46,893 nt of DNA from CALDTK01 sp041744755 (GTDB lineage Bacteria > Bacteroidota > Bacteroidia > Chitinophagales > Saprospiraceae): the NCBI GenBank assembly GCA_041744755.1, contig JBGTKC010000102.1:1-46893 (forward strand), written 5' to 3'. The translations under genes were made by a program, and so were the position numbers. Each line of letters starts with the position of its first letter. The stretch's first letter is position 1. Below are positions 16,636-26,070 of the stretch, in pieces. The notes under the pieces were generated by a model, which was not told the DNA's origin, did not search any database, and saw only the letters and a list, made by a program, of their open reading frames with translations.

Positions 16636-17991
16636 ATGCACCCAACCCACTTGCGCCGCCTCATCGCCTGGTCCGTCATCGTCGCGCTCGGCGGATTCCT
16701 GTTTGGCTTCGATACGGCTGTGATTTCGGGGGGCGAGCAGGCCATCCAGGCGCAGTGGGGACTGTCGGACGCACTCGTGGGCCAAACCGTTGCCATGGCG
16801 CTGTACGGCACGGTGATTGGGGCGCTGTTCGGAGGCTGGCCGGCGGACCTCTTCGGCCGCAAGCGGAGCCTAATCTGGGTCGGGGCCCTCTTCTTAATCT
16901 CGGCCGTGGGCTCGGCCCTCGCCCCGGAGGTATATACGTTGATGGCGGCGCGCTTCATCGGGGGCCTCGGCGTTGGGGCCTCGTCGGTGGTGGCGCCGAT
17001 GTACATCTCGGAAGTGGCCCCGAAGGCGATGCGCGGGCGACTCGTGGTCATCTTCCAGCTCAACATCGTGGCCGGGATCATGGCGGCGTATATCTCGAAC
17101 TACTTCGTGGCCAGCCAGGGCGGACAGTCCTTGTTCGGCGGTTTCGACATTTGGCGCGTGATGCTCGGCGTCGAGATCCTGCCGGCGTTGGTGTATGTGC
17201 TGCTCATCACGCGCGTGCCGCGTTCGCCGCGTTGGTTGGTGCTCAAGGCAAAACAGGACGCAGAGGCACTAAGCGTCCTGGAGCAAGTATTTCCCCCCGC
17301 GGAGGCCGCCGCCGAGCTGGCGCTGATCCGCAGTTCCGACCTGCCGGCCGCCCCGACGCAGGGCCTCAGCGAGTTCCTGAGCGGCCGATACAAGTGGCCG
17401 ATCCTGCTGGCCTTCCTGTTTGCGTTCTTCAACCAGACCTCCGGGATCAACGCCATCATCTACTACGCCCCGCGGATCTTTGCGTCGACGGGTCTTGGGG
17501 CGGACGCCGCGCTGCTCGCCTCGGCAGGGGTGGGCACCTTCAACCTCGTCTTCACGGTCGTGGGCATGCTGCTCATCGATCGGCTCGGCCGGCGAACCTT
17601 GATGCTGATCGGCTCGGTGGGTTTGATCCTCGCGCTCGGTCTGACGGCCCGCGCCTTTGTGACCGAGGAGTTCGCCGCGGTGCCCTACCTGATCTTCGCC
17701 TACATCAGCTTCTTCGCGATGTCGCAGGGAGCCGTGATCTGGGTGTTCATCTCGGAGATCTTCCCGAACGAGGTCCGGGCCTTCGGCAACAGCTTCGGTT
17801 GCGGGACGCACTGGGTGTTCGCGGCGATCATCGCATCCGCCTTCCCGCCCGTGGCCGCCGCCGTGGGCGGGGAGTGGCTGTTCGCCTTCTTTACCGTGAT
17901 GATGGTAGGGCAACTGCTGTACGTGGCCTTCGTGATGCCGGAGACGAAGGGCAAGAGCCTGGAGGAGCTCCAGCGAGAGCTACTGCGCTAG
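16636..17991 (+). CDS. Sugar:H+ symporter, MFS SP family
   Basis: 451 residues, 12 transmembrane helices. Sugar-porter signatures run in order: FGFDTAVISGGEQAI in helix 1, DLFGRKR in loop 2-3, APMYISEVAPKAMRGRL after helix 4, PRSPRWL before the central loop, FFNQTSGINAIIYYAP in helix 7, DRLGRRTLM, and the terminal PETKGKSLEEL. Closest in style to xylose/galactose/glucose permeases. Likely imports monosaccharides, possibly fructose released by the GH32 lipoprotein encoded 2.3 kb downstream, though the two are not in one operon. It has no mini-hairpin, unusual for a gene this long here. Confidence 0.92.
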   Translation: MHPTHLRRLIAWSVIVALGGFLFGFDTAVISGGEQAIQAQWGLSDALVGQTVAMALYGTVIGALFGGWPADLFGRKRSLIWVGALFLISAVGSALAPEVYTLMAARFIGGLGVGASSVVAPMYISEVAPKAMRGRLVVIFQLNIVAGIMAAYISNYFVASQGGQSLFGGFDIWRVMLGVEILPALVYVLLITRVPRSPRWLVLKAKQDAEALSVLEQVFPPAEAAAELALIRSSDLPAAPTQGLSEFLSGRYKWPILLAFLFAFFNQTSGINAIIYYAPRIFASTGLGADAALLASAGVGTFNLVFTVVGMLLIDRLGRRTLMLIGSVGLILALGLTARAFVTEEFAAVPYLIFAYISFFAMSQGAVIWVFISEIFPNEVRAFGNSFGCGTHWVFAAIIASAFPPVAAAVGGEWLFAFFTVMMVGQLLYVAFVMPETKGKSLEELQRELLR

Positions 17992-18001
17992 GCGCAAGTG
18001 C

Positions 18002-18712
18002 CTATAGGCGGGCGAAGAGGCCGTCGACCTGCTTGAGGTAGCCGGTGTCACGATCTACGAGTCCGTTCTCCAGTGAGATCGCCGTGAAGCCTTGCGCGTC
18101 GAGGAACCGTAGCATCTCCGGGAGCAAGGTCTCCCCGCGGTACATCTCGGCGAGCGACATCTCGAGCTGGAGGAGTTCGAGCTTCGGTAATGATCCCTCG
18201 GCCCCGCGGAGGATCTCCCGCTCGAAACCTTGCGCGTCGATTTTGAGCATGACGTGTGCGGCACCGCCGACCAGGGAGCCGTAGACCTCGTCAAGCGGCC
18301 GCACCTCGATCGTCTCAGTCCGCGAAGACGCTGTCCCAGGGGCAATACGCGTCAGCTCGTCCGACACCGCCAGCAAGGAGCTGCTGTCGTTGGACAGTGC
18401 CACGTGGATCTGTGCCGAGCGAGCCTCCGAGCCGAGGGCATACGTGAAGCAGCTCCACTTCGGATCGCGCGCGCAGGCCTGTGCGAGCACCGAATATGCC
18501 GCGGAGACCGGTTCGAAGCTGATGATCTCGGCGCGGTAGCCATGCGAGCGTAGCCCCTTAGCGTACTGGCCGTGGTTGGCGCCCACGTCGAGCACCAAGT
18601 CGATCCCGTGGCGAGCGATGATCCTGGCGCGCCGGGCGAGGTCGCTCTTGGAGTAGTGAGCGACGTCAAAGCCTAATTGGCGGGCGAGTCGGCGTACTTG
18701 CGTAAAAACCAT
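18002..18712 (-). CDS. FkbM family methyltransferase
   Basis: 236 residues. A SAM-binding Rossmann motif (VLDVGANHGQY, residues 40-50), an acidic strand end (ISFEPVSAAY) and a late LKIDAQGFEREILRGAE are diagnostic of FkbM-type O-methyltransferases. Such enzymes methylate sugars of surface glycans. It sits next to a family-2 glycosyltransferase on the same strand (40-base gap), so both probably belong to a glycan-building operon. Convergent with the sugar transporter, 10 bases apart. Confidence 0.9.
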   Translation of the reverse strand: MVFTQVRRLARQLGFDVAHYSKSDLARRARIIARHGIDLVLDVGANHGQYAKGLRSHGYRAEIISFEPVSAAYSVLAQACARDPKWSCFTYALGSEARSAQIHVALSNDSSSLLAVSDELTRIAPGTASSRTETIEVRPLDEVYGSLVGGAAHVMLKIDAQGFEREILRGAEGSLPKLELLQLEMSLAEMYRGETLLPEMLRFLDAQGFTAISLENGLVDRDTGYLKQVDGLFARL

Positions 18713-18752
18713 AGCTGTCGGAGTGATTCAAAGGCCTGCGAAAAAAAATACG

Positions 18753-19499
18753 TTAGCCTTCGAATGGTGGCATCAAGCCCGCTTTGCGCAGCATCCCCCG
18801 GACGTGCGTCGCGCGGCGCACGAGTTCGAGCAGCGCGTACCGTTTGCCCATGTGCCTGTGTATCAGTGTCAAGCGGTCTCGCTCAAAGGCGTTCTCGTAG
18901 CCCGAGCGGCTAATGGATTTGTCGCGGTCGTCATACTCGGCCACGGTGAGCGGGAGGTAGACGCACCGGGCGGGGTACTGGCCGAGGAGTTCGATGTTGA
19001 GGGCGTAGTCCGCGTTGGCGCGGTATTTAATCGAGTAACGTCTGGCGCGAATTGCTTCCGTGTCGAAGAAGATGGACTGGTGGCAGATGTTCTTCCACAA
19101 CAGTTTGGCGCGGGTAAAGCGCCCGGCGTAGATGCTTTGGGACTTGAGGCGGAGCACGTCGCCGTACAGCAGGACCGTCTCGGGGTGCTCTCTTTTGTAA
19201 TCTAACACCTCGGCGAAGTCAAACCCGGGAGACAGTGCGTCGCCTGCGTTGAGGAAGTAGACCAGGTCGCCTCGAGCCTCGTCGATACCGCGATTCATGG
19301 CCTCGTAGATGGAGCTCCCGGGGTAGGGGAGGAGGCGGGGCTCGAGGCCGCTGTCGCGGCAGCGGGCGATCGTGCCGTCCGTGCTCCCGCCGTCGACGAC
19401 GAGCCACTCGAACGCGTCGCGGTCCCGGGTGAGGAGGCTCGCGATGGTGGCGGCGAGTGGGGATTCGGCGTTGAGGGTGACGGTGATGACGGAGACCAT
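18753..19499 (-). CDS. Glycosyltransferase family 2 (WcaE-like)
   Basis: 248 residues. It opens MVSVITVTLNAESPL, then VVDGGSTDGT (35-43) and YFLNAGDALSPG as the sugar-nucleotide and metal site. The LLYGDV and KNICHQSIFF segments match the WcaE/colanic-acid-type branch that I recall. First gene of a two-gene unit with the FkbM methyltransferase. A -7-like TACCTTCG (19518-19525) lies 18 bases upstream of the ATG. Confidence 0.9.
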   Translation of the reverse strand: MVSVITVTLNAESPLAATIASLLTRDRDAFEWLVVDGGSTDGTIARCRDSGLEPRLLPYPGSSIYEAMNRGIDEARGDLVYFLNAGDALSPGFDFAEVLDYKREHPETVLLYGDVLRLKSQSIYAGRFTRAKLLWKNICHQSIFFDTEAIRARRYSIKYRANADYALNIELLGQYPARCVYLPLTVAEYDDRDKSISRSGYENAFERDRLTLIHRHMGKRYALLELVRRATHVRGMLRKAGLMPPFEG

Positions 19500-19517
19500 G
19501 GGGAGGCGGCGGCGGGC

Positions 19518-19525
19518 GAAGGTAG
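19518..19525 (-). promoter_or_regulatory. -7-like element of the glycosyltransferase/FkbM unit
   Basis: TACCTTCG on the minus strand, 18 bases before the ATG at 19499, so a short leader is expected rather than none. The rest of the spacer up to 19755 holds nothing else I recognise, apart from TATCTTCG at 19716-19723 facing the antitoxin gene. Confidence 0.35.
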
Positions 19526-19755
19526 GGTGACAAGCATTGCGTCCTGAATCGCGAGCGGGCTCGGGGCGGCGGGCGTTCGCAGTGTATCGATACGAGTTCG
19601 GTCGGCCGTGGGAGCGCTGTCGTGACGCGCGCCAGTCGAGTGGAGACGTGTGGAGGGCCAGCGGTATCGCACGGAAGTCTCAATCGCGCTCGCACTGTGA
19701 ACCAGTTTGATGGGGTATCTTCGGTCGATACATCTCGCTACTCACAACCGAGACC

Positions 19756-19899
19756 ATGACTAAGCCCCTTACCAACACTCAGCTCGCCATCCTCCAGACG
19801 TTCCACTTTGAGATGAGCGAGCAGGAACTGGCCGACTTCCGGCAGATGTTCGTGGACTATTTCGCACGAAAGGTCTCGGATGATGTCGACGCCCTCTGA
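19756..19899 (+). CDS. Small antitoxin-like protein upstream of PIN toxin
   Basis: 47 residues (starts MTKPLTNTQLAILQTF). Two predicted helices rich in Leu, Glu and Phe, resembling the short antitoxins that precede PIN-family toxins. The stop TGA is directly followed by the toxin ATG, so the pair is coupled. It may bind the PIN active site or the shared promoter; assignment rests on position and size. Confidence 0.65.
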   Translation: MTKPLTNTQLAILQTFHFEMSEQELADFRQMFVDYFARKVSDDVDAL

Positions 19900-20309
19900 A
19901 TGAGGATCGTGCTCGATACGAACGTGTTACTTTCCTCCTTGCGACGAGGTAGCGAGCTTCGGCCAATCTTTGACGCCTTTAATCAAAATGTCTTTACACT
20001 TGCGGTCACAACAGATATTTTACTAGAATACGAGGAAATCCTTGGTGAGCGAATCAGCCTGGATGTAGCCCGGAATGTGATTGGTTTAATCTTCAACCTT
20101 CGTCGGACTGATAGGATATAAATCTCTTTCCGGTTAACCCGCTCCAGGTCGATCCAGATGATAATAAATTCGTTGACTGTGCAATCGCTGCCGACGTGGA
20201 TTACATTGTAACGAATGATCGACATTTTGCCATGTTAACCCATGTTGATTTTCCTAAAATTCAAGTAATGAGCGCGTTTGATTTTCTAGCTCTTCTCTCT
20301 ACACTGTAA
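19900..20309 (+). pseudogene. PIN-domain toxin, frameshifted
   Basis: The first 73 codons read MRIVLDTNVLLSSLRRGS, then TTDILLEYEEILGERIS, the N-terminal PIN half with its first acidic residues. The frame closes at 20121. Another frame, from about 20115 to 20309, supplies the missing half: DPDDNKFVDCAIAA, DYIVTNDRHF and FPKIQVMSAFDFL, the usual C-terminal part of this PIN family. A single extra base (or two missing) near 20110-20121 explains this. Joined, the product would be about 135 residues, the family norm. The region is clearly more AT-rich than its neighbours, suggesting recent acquisition. It could be a real inactivation or a sequencing error. Confidence 0.8.
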
Positions 20310-20336
20310 GTGTCCGCGGATTCCAAGACCTCCACT

Positions 20337-21914
20337 ATGCGACTCCATATACTCCTCGCCTATCCATTCCTCCTCCTAGCCCACGCCTGCCGAAGCCCCT
20401 CGGTGCCCAACCCCGGGGCCACCGCCGTCATCCGGGACATCGAAGGCCCCGACTCCCTCTACCGCCCCGTCTTTCACCTCACGCCCCCCGGCGGTTGGAT
20501 GAACGACCCCAACGGCCTCGTCTTCCACGCCGGCCAGTGGCACCTCTTCTACCAGCACTACCCGGATTCCAACGTCTGGGGGCCGATGCACTGGGGCCAC
20601 GCCACCAGCGCCGATCTCGTGGACTGGCGGCACCAACCCATCGCGCTGTACCCGGACTCCCTCGGGCTCATCTTCTCCGGCAGCGTCGTAGTCGATAGCC
20701 ACAACACCAGCGGTTTTGGCGTAAGCCGTAGCAATCCGCCACTGGTGGCCCTCTACACACAACACGATCTGGCGGGCGAAAGGGACCCCAACCGTGACGA
20801 CTTCCAGTACCAGAGCCTCTCCTACAGCCTCGACAGCGGGCGGACGTGGACCACTTACGCCGGCAATCCCGTCGTGCCTAACACCGACAAGATTCGCGAC
20901 TTCCGGGACCCGAAGGTGATCTGGGACCGGGCGCGCGAACAGTGGCTGATGGTCTTCGCCGCCAAGGACCGCGTGCGCTTCTACGCTTCGCCGAATCTGC
21001 GCGAGTGGACCTTCCTCAGCGAGTTCGGCGCCGATGCCGCAAATCACGCGGGCGTCTGGGAGTGCCCCGACTTTTTCCCGATGGTCTTGAATCACACGCT
21101 AGAGACGAAGTGGGTGTTGCTGCAAAGCATCAACCCCGGCGCCGCCAACGGTGGCTCCGGCACCTTCTACTTCACCGGCGACTGGGACGGCGAGCGCTTT
21201 ACCGTCGATCAGGAAGAGGGGTACGACTTTCGTCAAAACACCAAGTGGCTCGACTACGGCCGCGACAACTACGCCGGCGTGACCTTCAGTGACGTGCCGA
21301 CCACTCACGGACACGACCAGCGCATTTTTATAGGTTGGATGAGCAATTGGGATTACGCGCAGGTGGTGCCGACGACGACGTGGCGCAGTGCGATGACGGT
21401 GCCGCGGGCGCTCACGCTGAGACAGATAGCCGGCGCAGGGGTTCGCCTCGGGCAGTCGCCCATGCTCGGTGCGGGCGGCGGCGGCGGCGAACTCACCTTC
21501 CACGGCGGCGAGCGGCTGCGTCTCCGGGAGGTCGCGCCCTCCGGCGCTTATACGTTGCGTCTCGTGGCTTCCGCCAAAACGCCCTTCGAAGTTGCCCTCA
21601 CCAATGGCCTCGGCGAGCGCCTCCTCATCGGTTTCGACCCAGATCACGCGGGCTCCGGGTACGGTTCGTTCTACGTGGACCGCCGCCAGGCTGGGAAGAG
21701 CAGCTTCAGCGAAAAGTTCGCTACTGGTCCGGATTACGCCCCGCGACTCATCGGCCATCCCGAGATCGGCATCGATATCTTGATCGACCGCACTTCCGTT
21801 GAGCTCTTCGCCGACGAAGGCACGGTCGTCATCACGGAACTCTTCTGGCCGACCGAGCCGTACGAATTGCTGGAGAGTAGCGTGGAGGGTCGGCTGACCT
21901 CGTATAAAAAATAA
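20337..21914 (+). CDS. GH32 fructan beta-fructosidase/levanase, lipoprotein
   Basis: 525 residues. Lipoprotein signal at the start (LLLAHAC, Cys at about residue 22). All GH32 catalytic motifs are present: WMNDPNG with the nucleophile (about 54-60), FRDPKV with the transition-state Asp, and ECPD with the acid/base Glu, followed by a C-terminal beta-sandwich ending SVELFADEG. Hydrolyses terminal fructose from levan, inulin or sucrose at the outer membrane. I chose ATG 20337 over the earlier in-frame start because it begins the signal. Three mini-hairpins: 20713, 21225 and 21566, the last encoding ASAKT. Confidence 0.92.
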   Translation: MRLHILLAYPFLLLAHACRSPSVPNPGATAVIRDIEGPDSLYRPVFHLTPPGGWMNDPNGLVFHAGQWHLFYQHYPDSNVWGPMHWGHATSADLVDWRHQPIALYPDSLGLIFSGSVVVDSHNTSGFGVSRSNPPLVALYTQHDLAGERDPNRDDFQYQSLSYSLDSGRTWTTYAGNPVVPNTDKIRDFRDPKVIWDRAREQWLMVFAAKDRVRFYASPNLREWTFLSEFGADAANHAGVWECPDFFPMVLNHTLETKWVLLQSINPGAANGGSGTFYFTGDWDGERFTVDQEEGYDFRQNTKWLDYGRDNYAGVTFSDVPTTHGHDQRIFIGWMSNWDYAQVVPTTTWRSAMTVPRALTLRQIAGAGVRLGQSPMLGAGGGGGELTFHGGERLRLREVAPSGAYTLRLVASAKTPFEVALTNGLGERLLIGFDPDHAGSGYGSFYVDRRQAGKSSFSEKFATGPDYAPRLIGHPEIGIDILIDRTSVELFADEGTVVITELFWPTEPYELLESSVEGRLTSYKK

Positions 21915-22064
21915 TCGTCCGTAACGACCGCGCCCGCACAGCGGTCCCCTCCTTGCGATCCTCTCGCGCTCTATAGCGGGGCCGCAGGCGCTAGCGTCCA
22001 AAAAGCCCGACCCTCAATCCCCAGCCCCCAATCCCGCCCCTAACTTCCCCACGCCCACCGGCGT

Positions 22065-22072
22065 TACCTTTC
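22065..22072 (+). promoter_or_regulatory. -7-like element of the AsmA-like gene
   Basis: TACCTTTC, 4 bases before the GTG at 22077; one mismatch to TAnnTTTG. Confidence 0.5.
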
Positions 22073-22076
22073 CCAA

Positions 22077-25000
22077 GTGTCCGACGCCCTCTCCAAGCCA
22101 GCTCGTCCGTGGGTCAAATGGCTCGTAGGTGCGATCCTGGCGCTTATTATCCTGCTGGCGCTCCTGGCCACCGGCGCCTGGTTCGGGGTCCGCTACCTCG
22201 CCTCCGAGGAGATCAAGCGCTTCGAGGACGTCGTGGGGCTCAACGGCGGCACGATCGAGTTCCGGAGTTTGCGCGTGCGCGACATTCGCGACTTTCCGGA
22301 GGTGACGCTGATGCTCACGCAATTCAGCCTCGTGGAGACCGGTTTTGGCGCAGGCCGTAACGACCGACCGCGCCTCCTGCGCATCGACACGCTGGAGCTC
22401 CCGCTCACGGTCGACCTCTGGGACACGCGCACGGCCACCGTCAACGCCTTCCGCATCCGCGGGGGCGAATTTCACGTCGTGAAGCTGCCCGACGGCACGA
22501 CCAATCTCGGGCGCCTCCTCGGAACCGCCGAGAAGCCCGAAGTCGAGAGCGACACCCTGCAGGTAAAGGCTGGGCCTGGTTACTTCAAGCTCAACCCGAC
22601 GGCCCAGCTCCGGCTCGAGGATTTCGCCGTGACCTACCTCGACTCCGCGCTCGAGACCCACGTGGCCGGCGTCATCCGGGACCTGTGCGTCGACGACTTC
22701 GTGTTAGAGCCCGACTTCGAGGCCACCGTGAGCCTAGACGTGGCCATGGACGAGCTGCTATTTAAGCAAAAGCAGGGGCCGTTCCTCGACGACAAACCGG
22801 TATTCGGGCAGCTGCGCCTGAGGGTGGCGGACAAGGTGCTGACGGCCCACGCGCCCTCGCTGCACCTGGGGCCCAACGTCGCGCAGATCGACGCGCGCTT
22901 CCACCTCCGACGCGACACCGTGTCCACGATCCGGATCGCGATGCCGGAGTCGTACGTCGATCGCGCGCGAGAGGTTTTGGCCCCGCAGCTGCTGCGCGAA
23001 ATCGCGAGCCTCGATGTCGAGGGGCGCTTCGAGTCGGTGACCACAATCTTCCTGCCGGAGCCCGGGCGCAAGCCCACGATCGAGATCGCGCTACACCTGC
23101 CGAAGAATACGGCCCGCATCAACCGCGACGTCTTTTACGATACCTACCTCGACGGGCGGTTCGTCAACTACCCGGCCGACACGACGGGCGGTCGCAAGGG
23201 CATCCAGTTCTTCGTCGACACCGTGCGGACCACCTATCTCGGCTTCGACATGCGCTCCGTGGGCGGCCTCGTCACGGCCTCCAAGGCCGAAGGCGTCAAC
23301 CTGCGGGCCGGGGGCACGATGAGCGGACCGGCGAGCGCCGTCTCCAGGGCGATCCAGGGCAACCAATTCCTCTTCACGCAGGGGCGTATGCGCGGGCGCG
23401 GCTCGGTGGACGGCGACCCGGCCAACATCATGGCCCTCATCAACAGCGCCCTGGTCGAGGTCGTGATCGAGGACGCCACCGTGCGCCTGCCCGACGTCGG
23501 GGTCTCGTTGCCGTTTAAGCGTATCGACCTGCGCAAGGCGCGGGACACGAGCTACTACGACATCGTCGGTACGACGCCCGACCGGCGCAGCGACTACCGC
23601 CTCGAGGGCAAGCTCCTGGGGCTCGGCAAGCTCCTTGGCACGAACCCGAACGCCGCCGTGGCCGCCGACGTCAACCTGACCGCGGGCAAGATCGGGTGGA
23701 CCGACATCGTGGATATCCTCGGGGAGGTAGACGGGGCGGCGGCTTCCGCCAAAACGGACGCGGCCAAGAAGAATGCCTTCAAGTCTACGCTCACGCTCGT
23801 CAGGTCCACCTTCAATCCAGAGGTCAACATCCGGATCGATACGATGAGCTACTACGGGCTCGACGTATTCCGTTTCAACACGGGTCTTCACTTCCGGGAC
23901 GACTATACGGTGGTCTTGGAGCGGACCACCTTCGTGATCGACACCGCCGTGGTGAGTTTTGCCGGAAGGCTCGACATCTCCCCCCAGCAGCGCACGCCCT
24001 TCGAGTTCCGCCTCGACGCCGGCCACCTCGATCTCGCGAGCGTCCTACCGAAGATGGACTACTTCGGGATCGGGCTCTTGGAGGAGATCAGCTCGCTGCC
24101 CAACGACGTAAGTATCGAGATCGCGCAACGCGGGATGATGGATGCCGTGGACGGGATCGTCGTCGACCAGACCGAGGGCAGCATCAGGTTGGTCAGCAAT
24201 AAGGACCTGCCCTTCAGCGCACAAATCGACTTCGAGCCCGACCGCCCCGAGCGCCGCGACTTCCAGACCACGCGCGTGGCCCTGCAGGGATCGCCGGAGC
24301 TGTTCAACACCTTCTTCCAGACCGAGGATTTCTTCTTCCGCCGGGGCGACTTCGACTTCCGCATGGGGTACGCCGGCCTGGTGCCCGACCTCAGGACCCT
24401 CATCGCGCGCAACGCGATGCAGCTGCGGGTGACGAACGCGACGGTGGATTTCCGCTCGGCCGGGATCACGGTGCCGGTCGATCACCTGGACGTGCGGATG
24501 CGGGCGGATTCGGCGGCGGTGGACTTCCTCGTCAAGGATCCTCGCCTCGGCCAGGAGCTATCTGTCCGCGGCCACGCTCGCAACGTGAGCGAGGTGGTGC
24601 TCGGGGGCACGGGCAAGCAGTTTTCAAGCGACCTCACGGTGTACGCGCCGCGCCTCGTGTGGAGCGACATCAACGCACTCATCAGCACGGACGGCCCCGG
24701 GACCCCACCCGCGCCTGGGGTGAGCGCGGTGGAGTTCACCAGCGCCGTGGCCGAGGGACGGGGCCAGCCCGGCAAGGCGCCCCGGGGCAAGCGCAGGGTT
24801 GCCGCGGCTACGGACTCCCTCTCGTTCGAGATGGCCGCCGATACCGTCGCCGGCACCGACACCGGCGCCTCCGCTACCGCCGACACCGCTGTTGTTGCCG
24901 ACACCGCCTTTGCCGATACCACCGCCGTCGAGGTTGAGCTCCACCTGCGCCGCACGATCCGCGCGGTGATGGAGAAGTTCGAGCCGCAGGTCGCGCTTCA

Positions 25001-25847
25001 GATCGACGAGCTCGAGCTCACGAGCGCCCTGAGCGTACGCGACGTCCGGAGCGGGCTCTACATGGACGCCGATAAGGTGCTACACGTCGACACGACGGGC
25101 TTCGACTACGGCGACGGCTACCTTGACCTAATGGGGACCCTCGGGCTCGCCGATCTCGGCCTGACGCCCTTCGTGACGAAGATCAATAGCGATCAGCTTG
25201 ATCTGGCGTCTTTGTTGCGGGGCTTCGAGTACTTCGGGATCGAGGACCTCTCCCGCGCCGAGCAGCTCGACGCGGAGCTCAGCCTGAGGCTCGACGTGAC
25301 GGGCGCCGTGACGGGCGGGCACGAGTCGGCCACCGTGTTCGACGAGCTGACGTGCGGGACGATGGAGCTTCAGCTCCGCAACCTGACCGTGGCGGGGGTG
25401 GCGGCGATCGATGCGATCGCGGCGAAGTACAAGGTCCGCAAGCGCCTCGATGTCCTCAAATTCGCCCCGATCGACGTGCAGCTCACCTTCGACGGCAACC
25501 GCGTCTACCTGCCGGTCACCGAAATTCAGTCCAACGCCGTGTCGGCCTTCATCGAGGGCGACATCTACCTGGACAGCGTCTCGACGCTCTTTCTCTCGAT
25601 CCCCCTGGCCAACCTTCGCCGCCGCGACCTGGCCGCAGTCCCGAAGCGCCGCGGCTTCGAGGATACGGACCTCAAGTTCCACCTCGAGATGAAGCTTACC
25701 CCGGGCCAGGACCCGGTCACGAAGCTGCGTTTGAGCAAGCGGGACTTCTACGACGCCCTCAACGACGAGGGCAGTTGGAAAGCACAGAAGCGGGCGTGGA
25801 AACGGGAGCGGAAGTTGGAGCGTAGGGAATTGAAAAGGGATAAGTGA
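22077..25847 (+). CDS. Large AsmA-like protein
   Basis: 1256 residues, GTG start. A single N-terminal transmembrane helix (about 14-39) is followed by a very long beta-rich domain with repeating hydrophobic/charged strands (GGTIEFRSLRVRDIRDFPEV, and similar), the pattern of AsmA/DUF748-type proteins. These are thought to form lipid-conducting bridges between inner and outer membranes. An alanine/threonine/aspartate linker (about residues 920-955) splits the protein, and the C-terminal third again looks AsmA-like (FEYFGIEDLSRAEQLDAELSL). Monocistronic. Mini-hairpins lie at 22342, 23741 and 23956. Confidence 0.75.
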   Translation: MSDALSKPARPWVKWLVGAILALIILLALLATGAWFGVRYLASEEIKRFEDVVGLNGGTIEFRSLRVRDIRDFPEVTLMLTQFSLVETGFGAGRNDRPRLLRIDTLELPLTVDLWDTRTATVNAFRIRGGEFHVVKLPDGTTNLGRLLGTAEKPEVESDTLQVKAGPGYFKLNPTAQLRLEDFAVTYLDSALETHVAGVIRDLCVDDFVLEPDFEATVSLDVAMDELLFKQKQGPFLDDKPVFGQLRLRVADKVLTAHAPSLHLGPNVAQIDARFHLRRDTVSTIRIAMPESYVDRAREVLAPQLLREIASLDVEGRFESVTTIFLPEPGRKPTIEIALHLPKNTARINRDVFYDTYLDGRFVNYPADTTGGRKGIQFFVDTVRTTYLGFDMRSVGGLVTASKAEGVNLRAGGTMSGPASAVSRAIQGNQFLFTQGRMRGRGSVDGDPANIMALINSALVEVVIEDATVRLPDVGVSLPFKRIDLRKARDTSYYDIVGTTPDRRSDYRLEGKLLGLGKLLGTNPNAAVAADVNLTAGKIGWTDIVDILGEVDGAAASAKTDAAKKNAFKSTLTLVRSTFNPEVNIRIDTMSYYGLDVFRFNTGLHFRDDYTVVLERTTFVIDTAVVSFAGRLDISPQQRTPFEFRLDAGHLDLASVLPKMDYFGIGLLEEISSLPNDVSIEIAQRGMMDAVDGIVVDQTEGSIRLVSNKDLPFSAQIDFEPDRPERRDFQTTRVALQGSPELFNTFFQTEDFFFRRGDFDFRMGYAGLVPDLRTLIARNAMQLRVTNATVDFRSAGITVPVDHLDVRMRADSAAVDFLVKDPRLGQELSVRGHARNVSEVVLGGTGKQFSSDLTVYAPRLVWSDINALISTDGPGTPPAPGVSAVEFTSAVAEGRGQPGKAPRGKRRVAAATDSLSFEMAADTVAGTDTGASATADTAVVADTAFADTTAVEVELHLRRTIRAVMEKFEPQVALQIDELELTSALSVRDVRSGLYMDADKVLHVDTTGFDYGDGYLDLMGTLGLADLGLTPFVTKINSDQLDLASLLRGFEYFGIEDLSRAEQLDAELSLRLDVTGAVTGGHESATVFDELTCGTMELQLRNLTVAGVAAIDAIAAKYKVRKRLDVLKFAPIDVQLTFDGNRVYLPVTEIQSNAVSAFIEGDIYLDSVSTLFLSIPLANLRRRDLAAVPKRRGFEDTDLKFHLEMKLTPGQDPVTKLRLSKRDFYDALNDEGSWKAQKRAWKRERKLERRELKRDK

Positions 25848-26057
25848 CCCGCCTGGGGTCTCGGCACGCGTGGGGGATAGCGTGTAGTGGCTTCGCGACT
25901 GATCCCTACCCGCAGGCCGCGGACGGGCACCGATTCACGGAAGTGAACCTTACAAAGTTTACTGCTGTAAGATCGGCTGTGCGGATTGGCGCAAGCCGGT
26001 GCGCCTGCCGGCCCTGAAACCTTAGATTCGCCGACTAGTCACAGGCCGTCGGCTAGC

Positions 26058-26065
26058 TAAATCTG
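26058..26065 (+). promoter_or_regulatory. -7-like element of aminopeptidase P
   Basis: TAAATCTG, 5 bases before the TTG at 26071; it supports the unusual start codon. Confidence 0.4.
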
Positions 26066-26070
26066 ATCCC

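Noticed and set aside
25986..25997. TTGGCGCAAGCC before aminopeptidase P as a full element
   Set aside because: The stem and GCAA loop are right, but the TTTT tract is missing; left out of the count.
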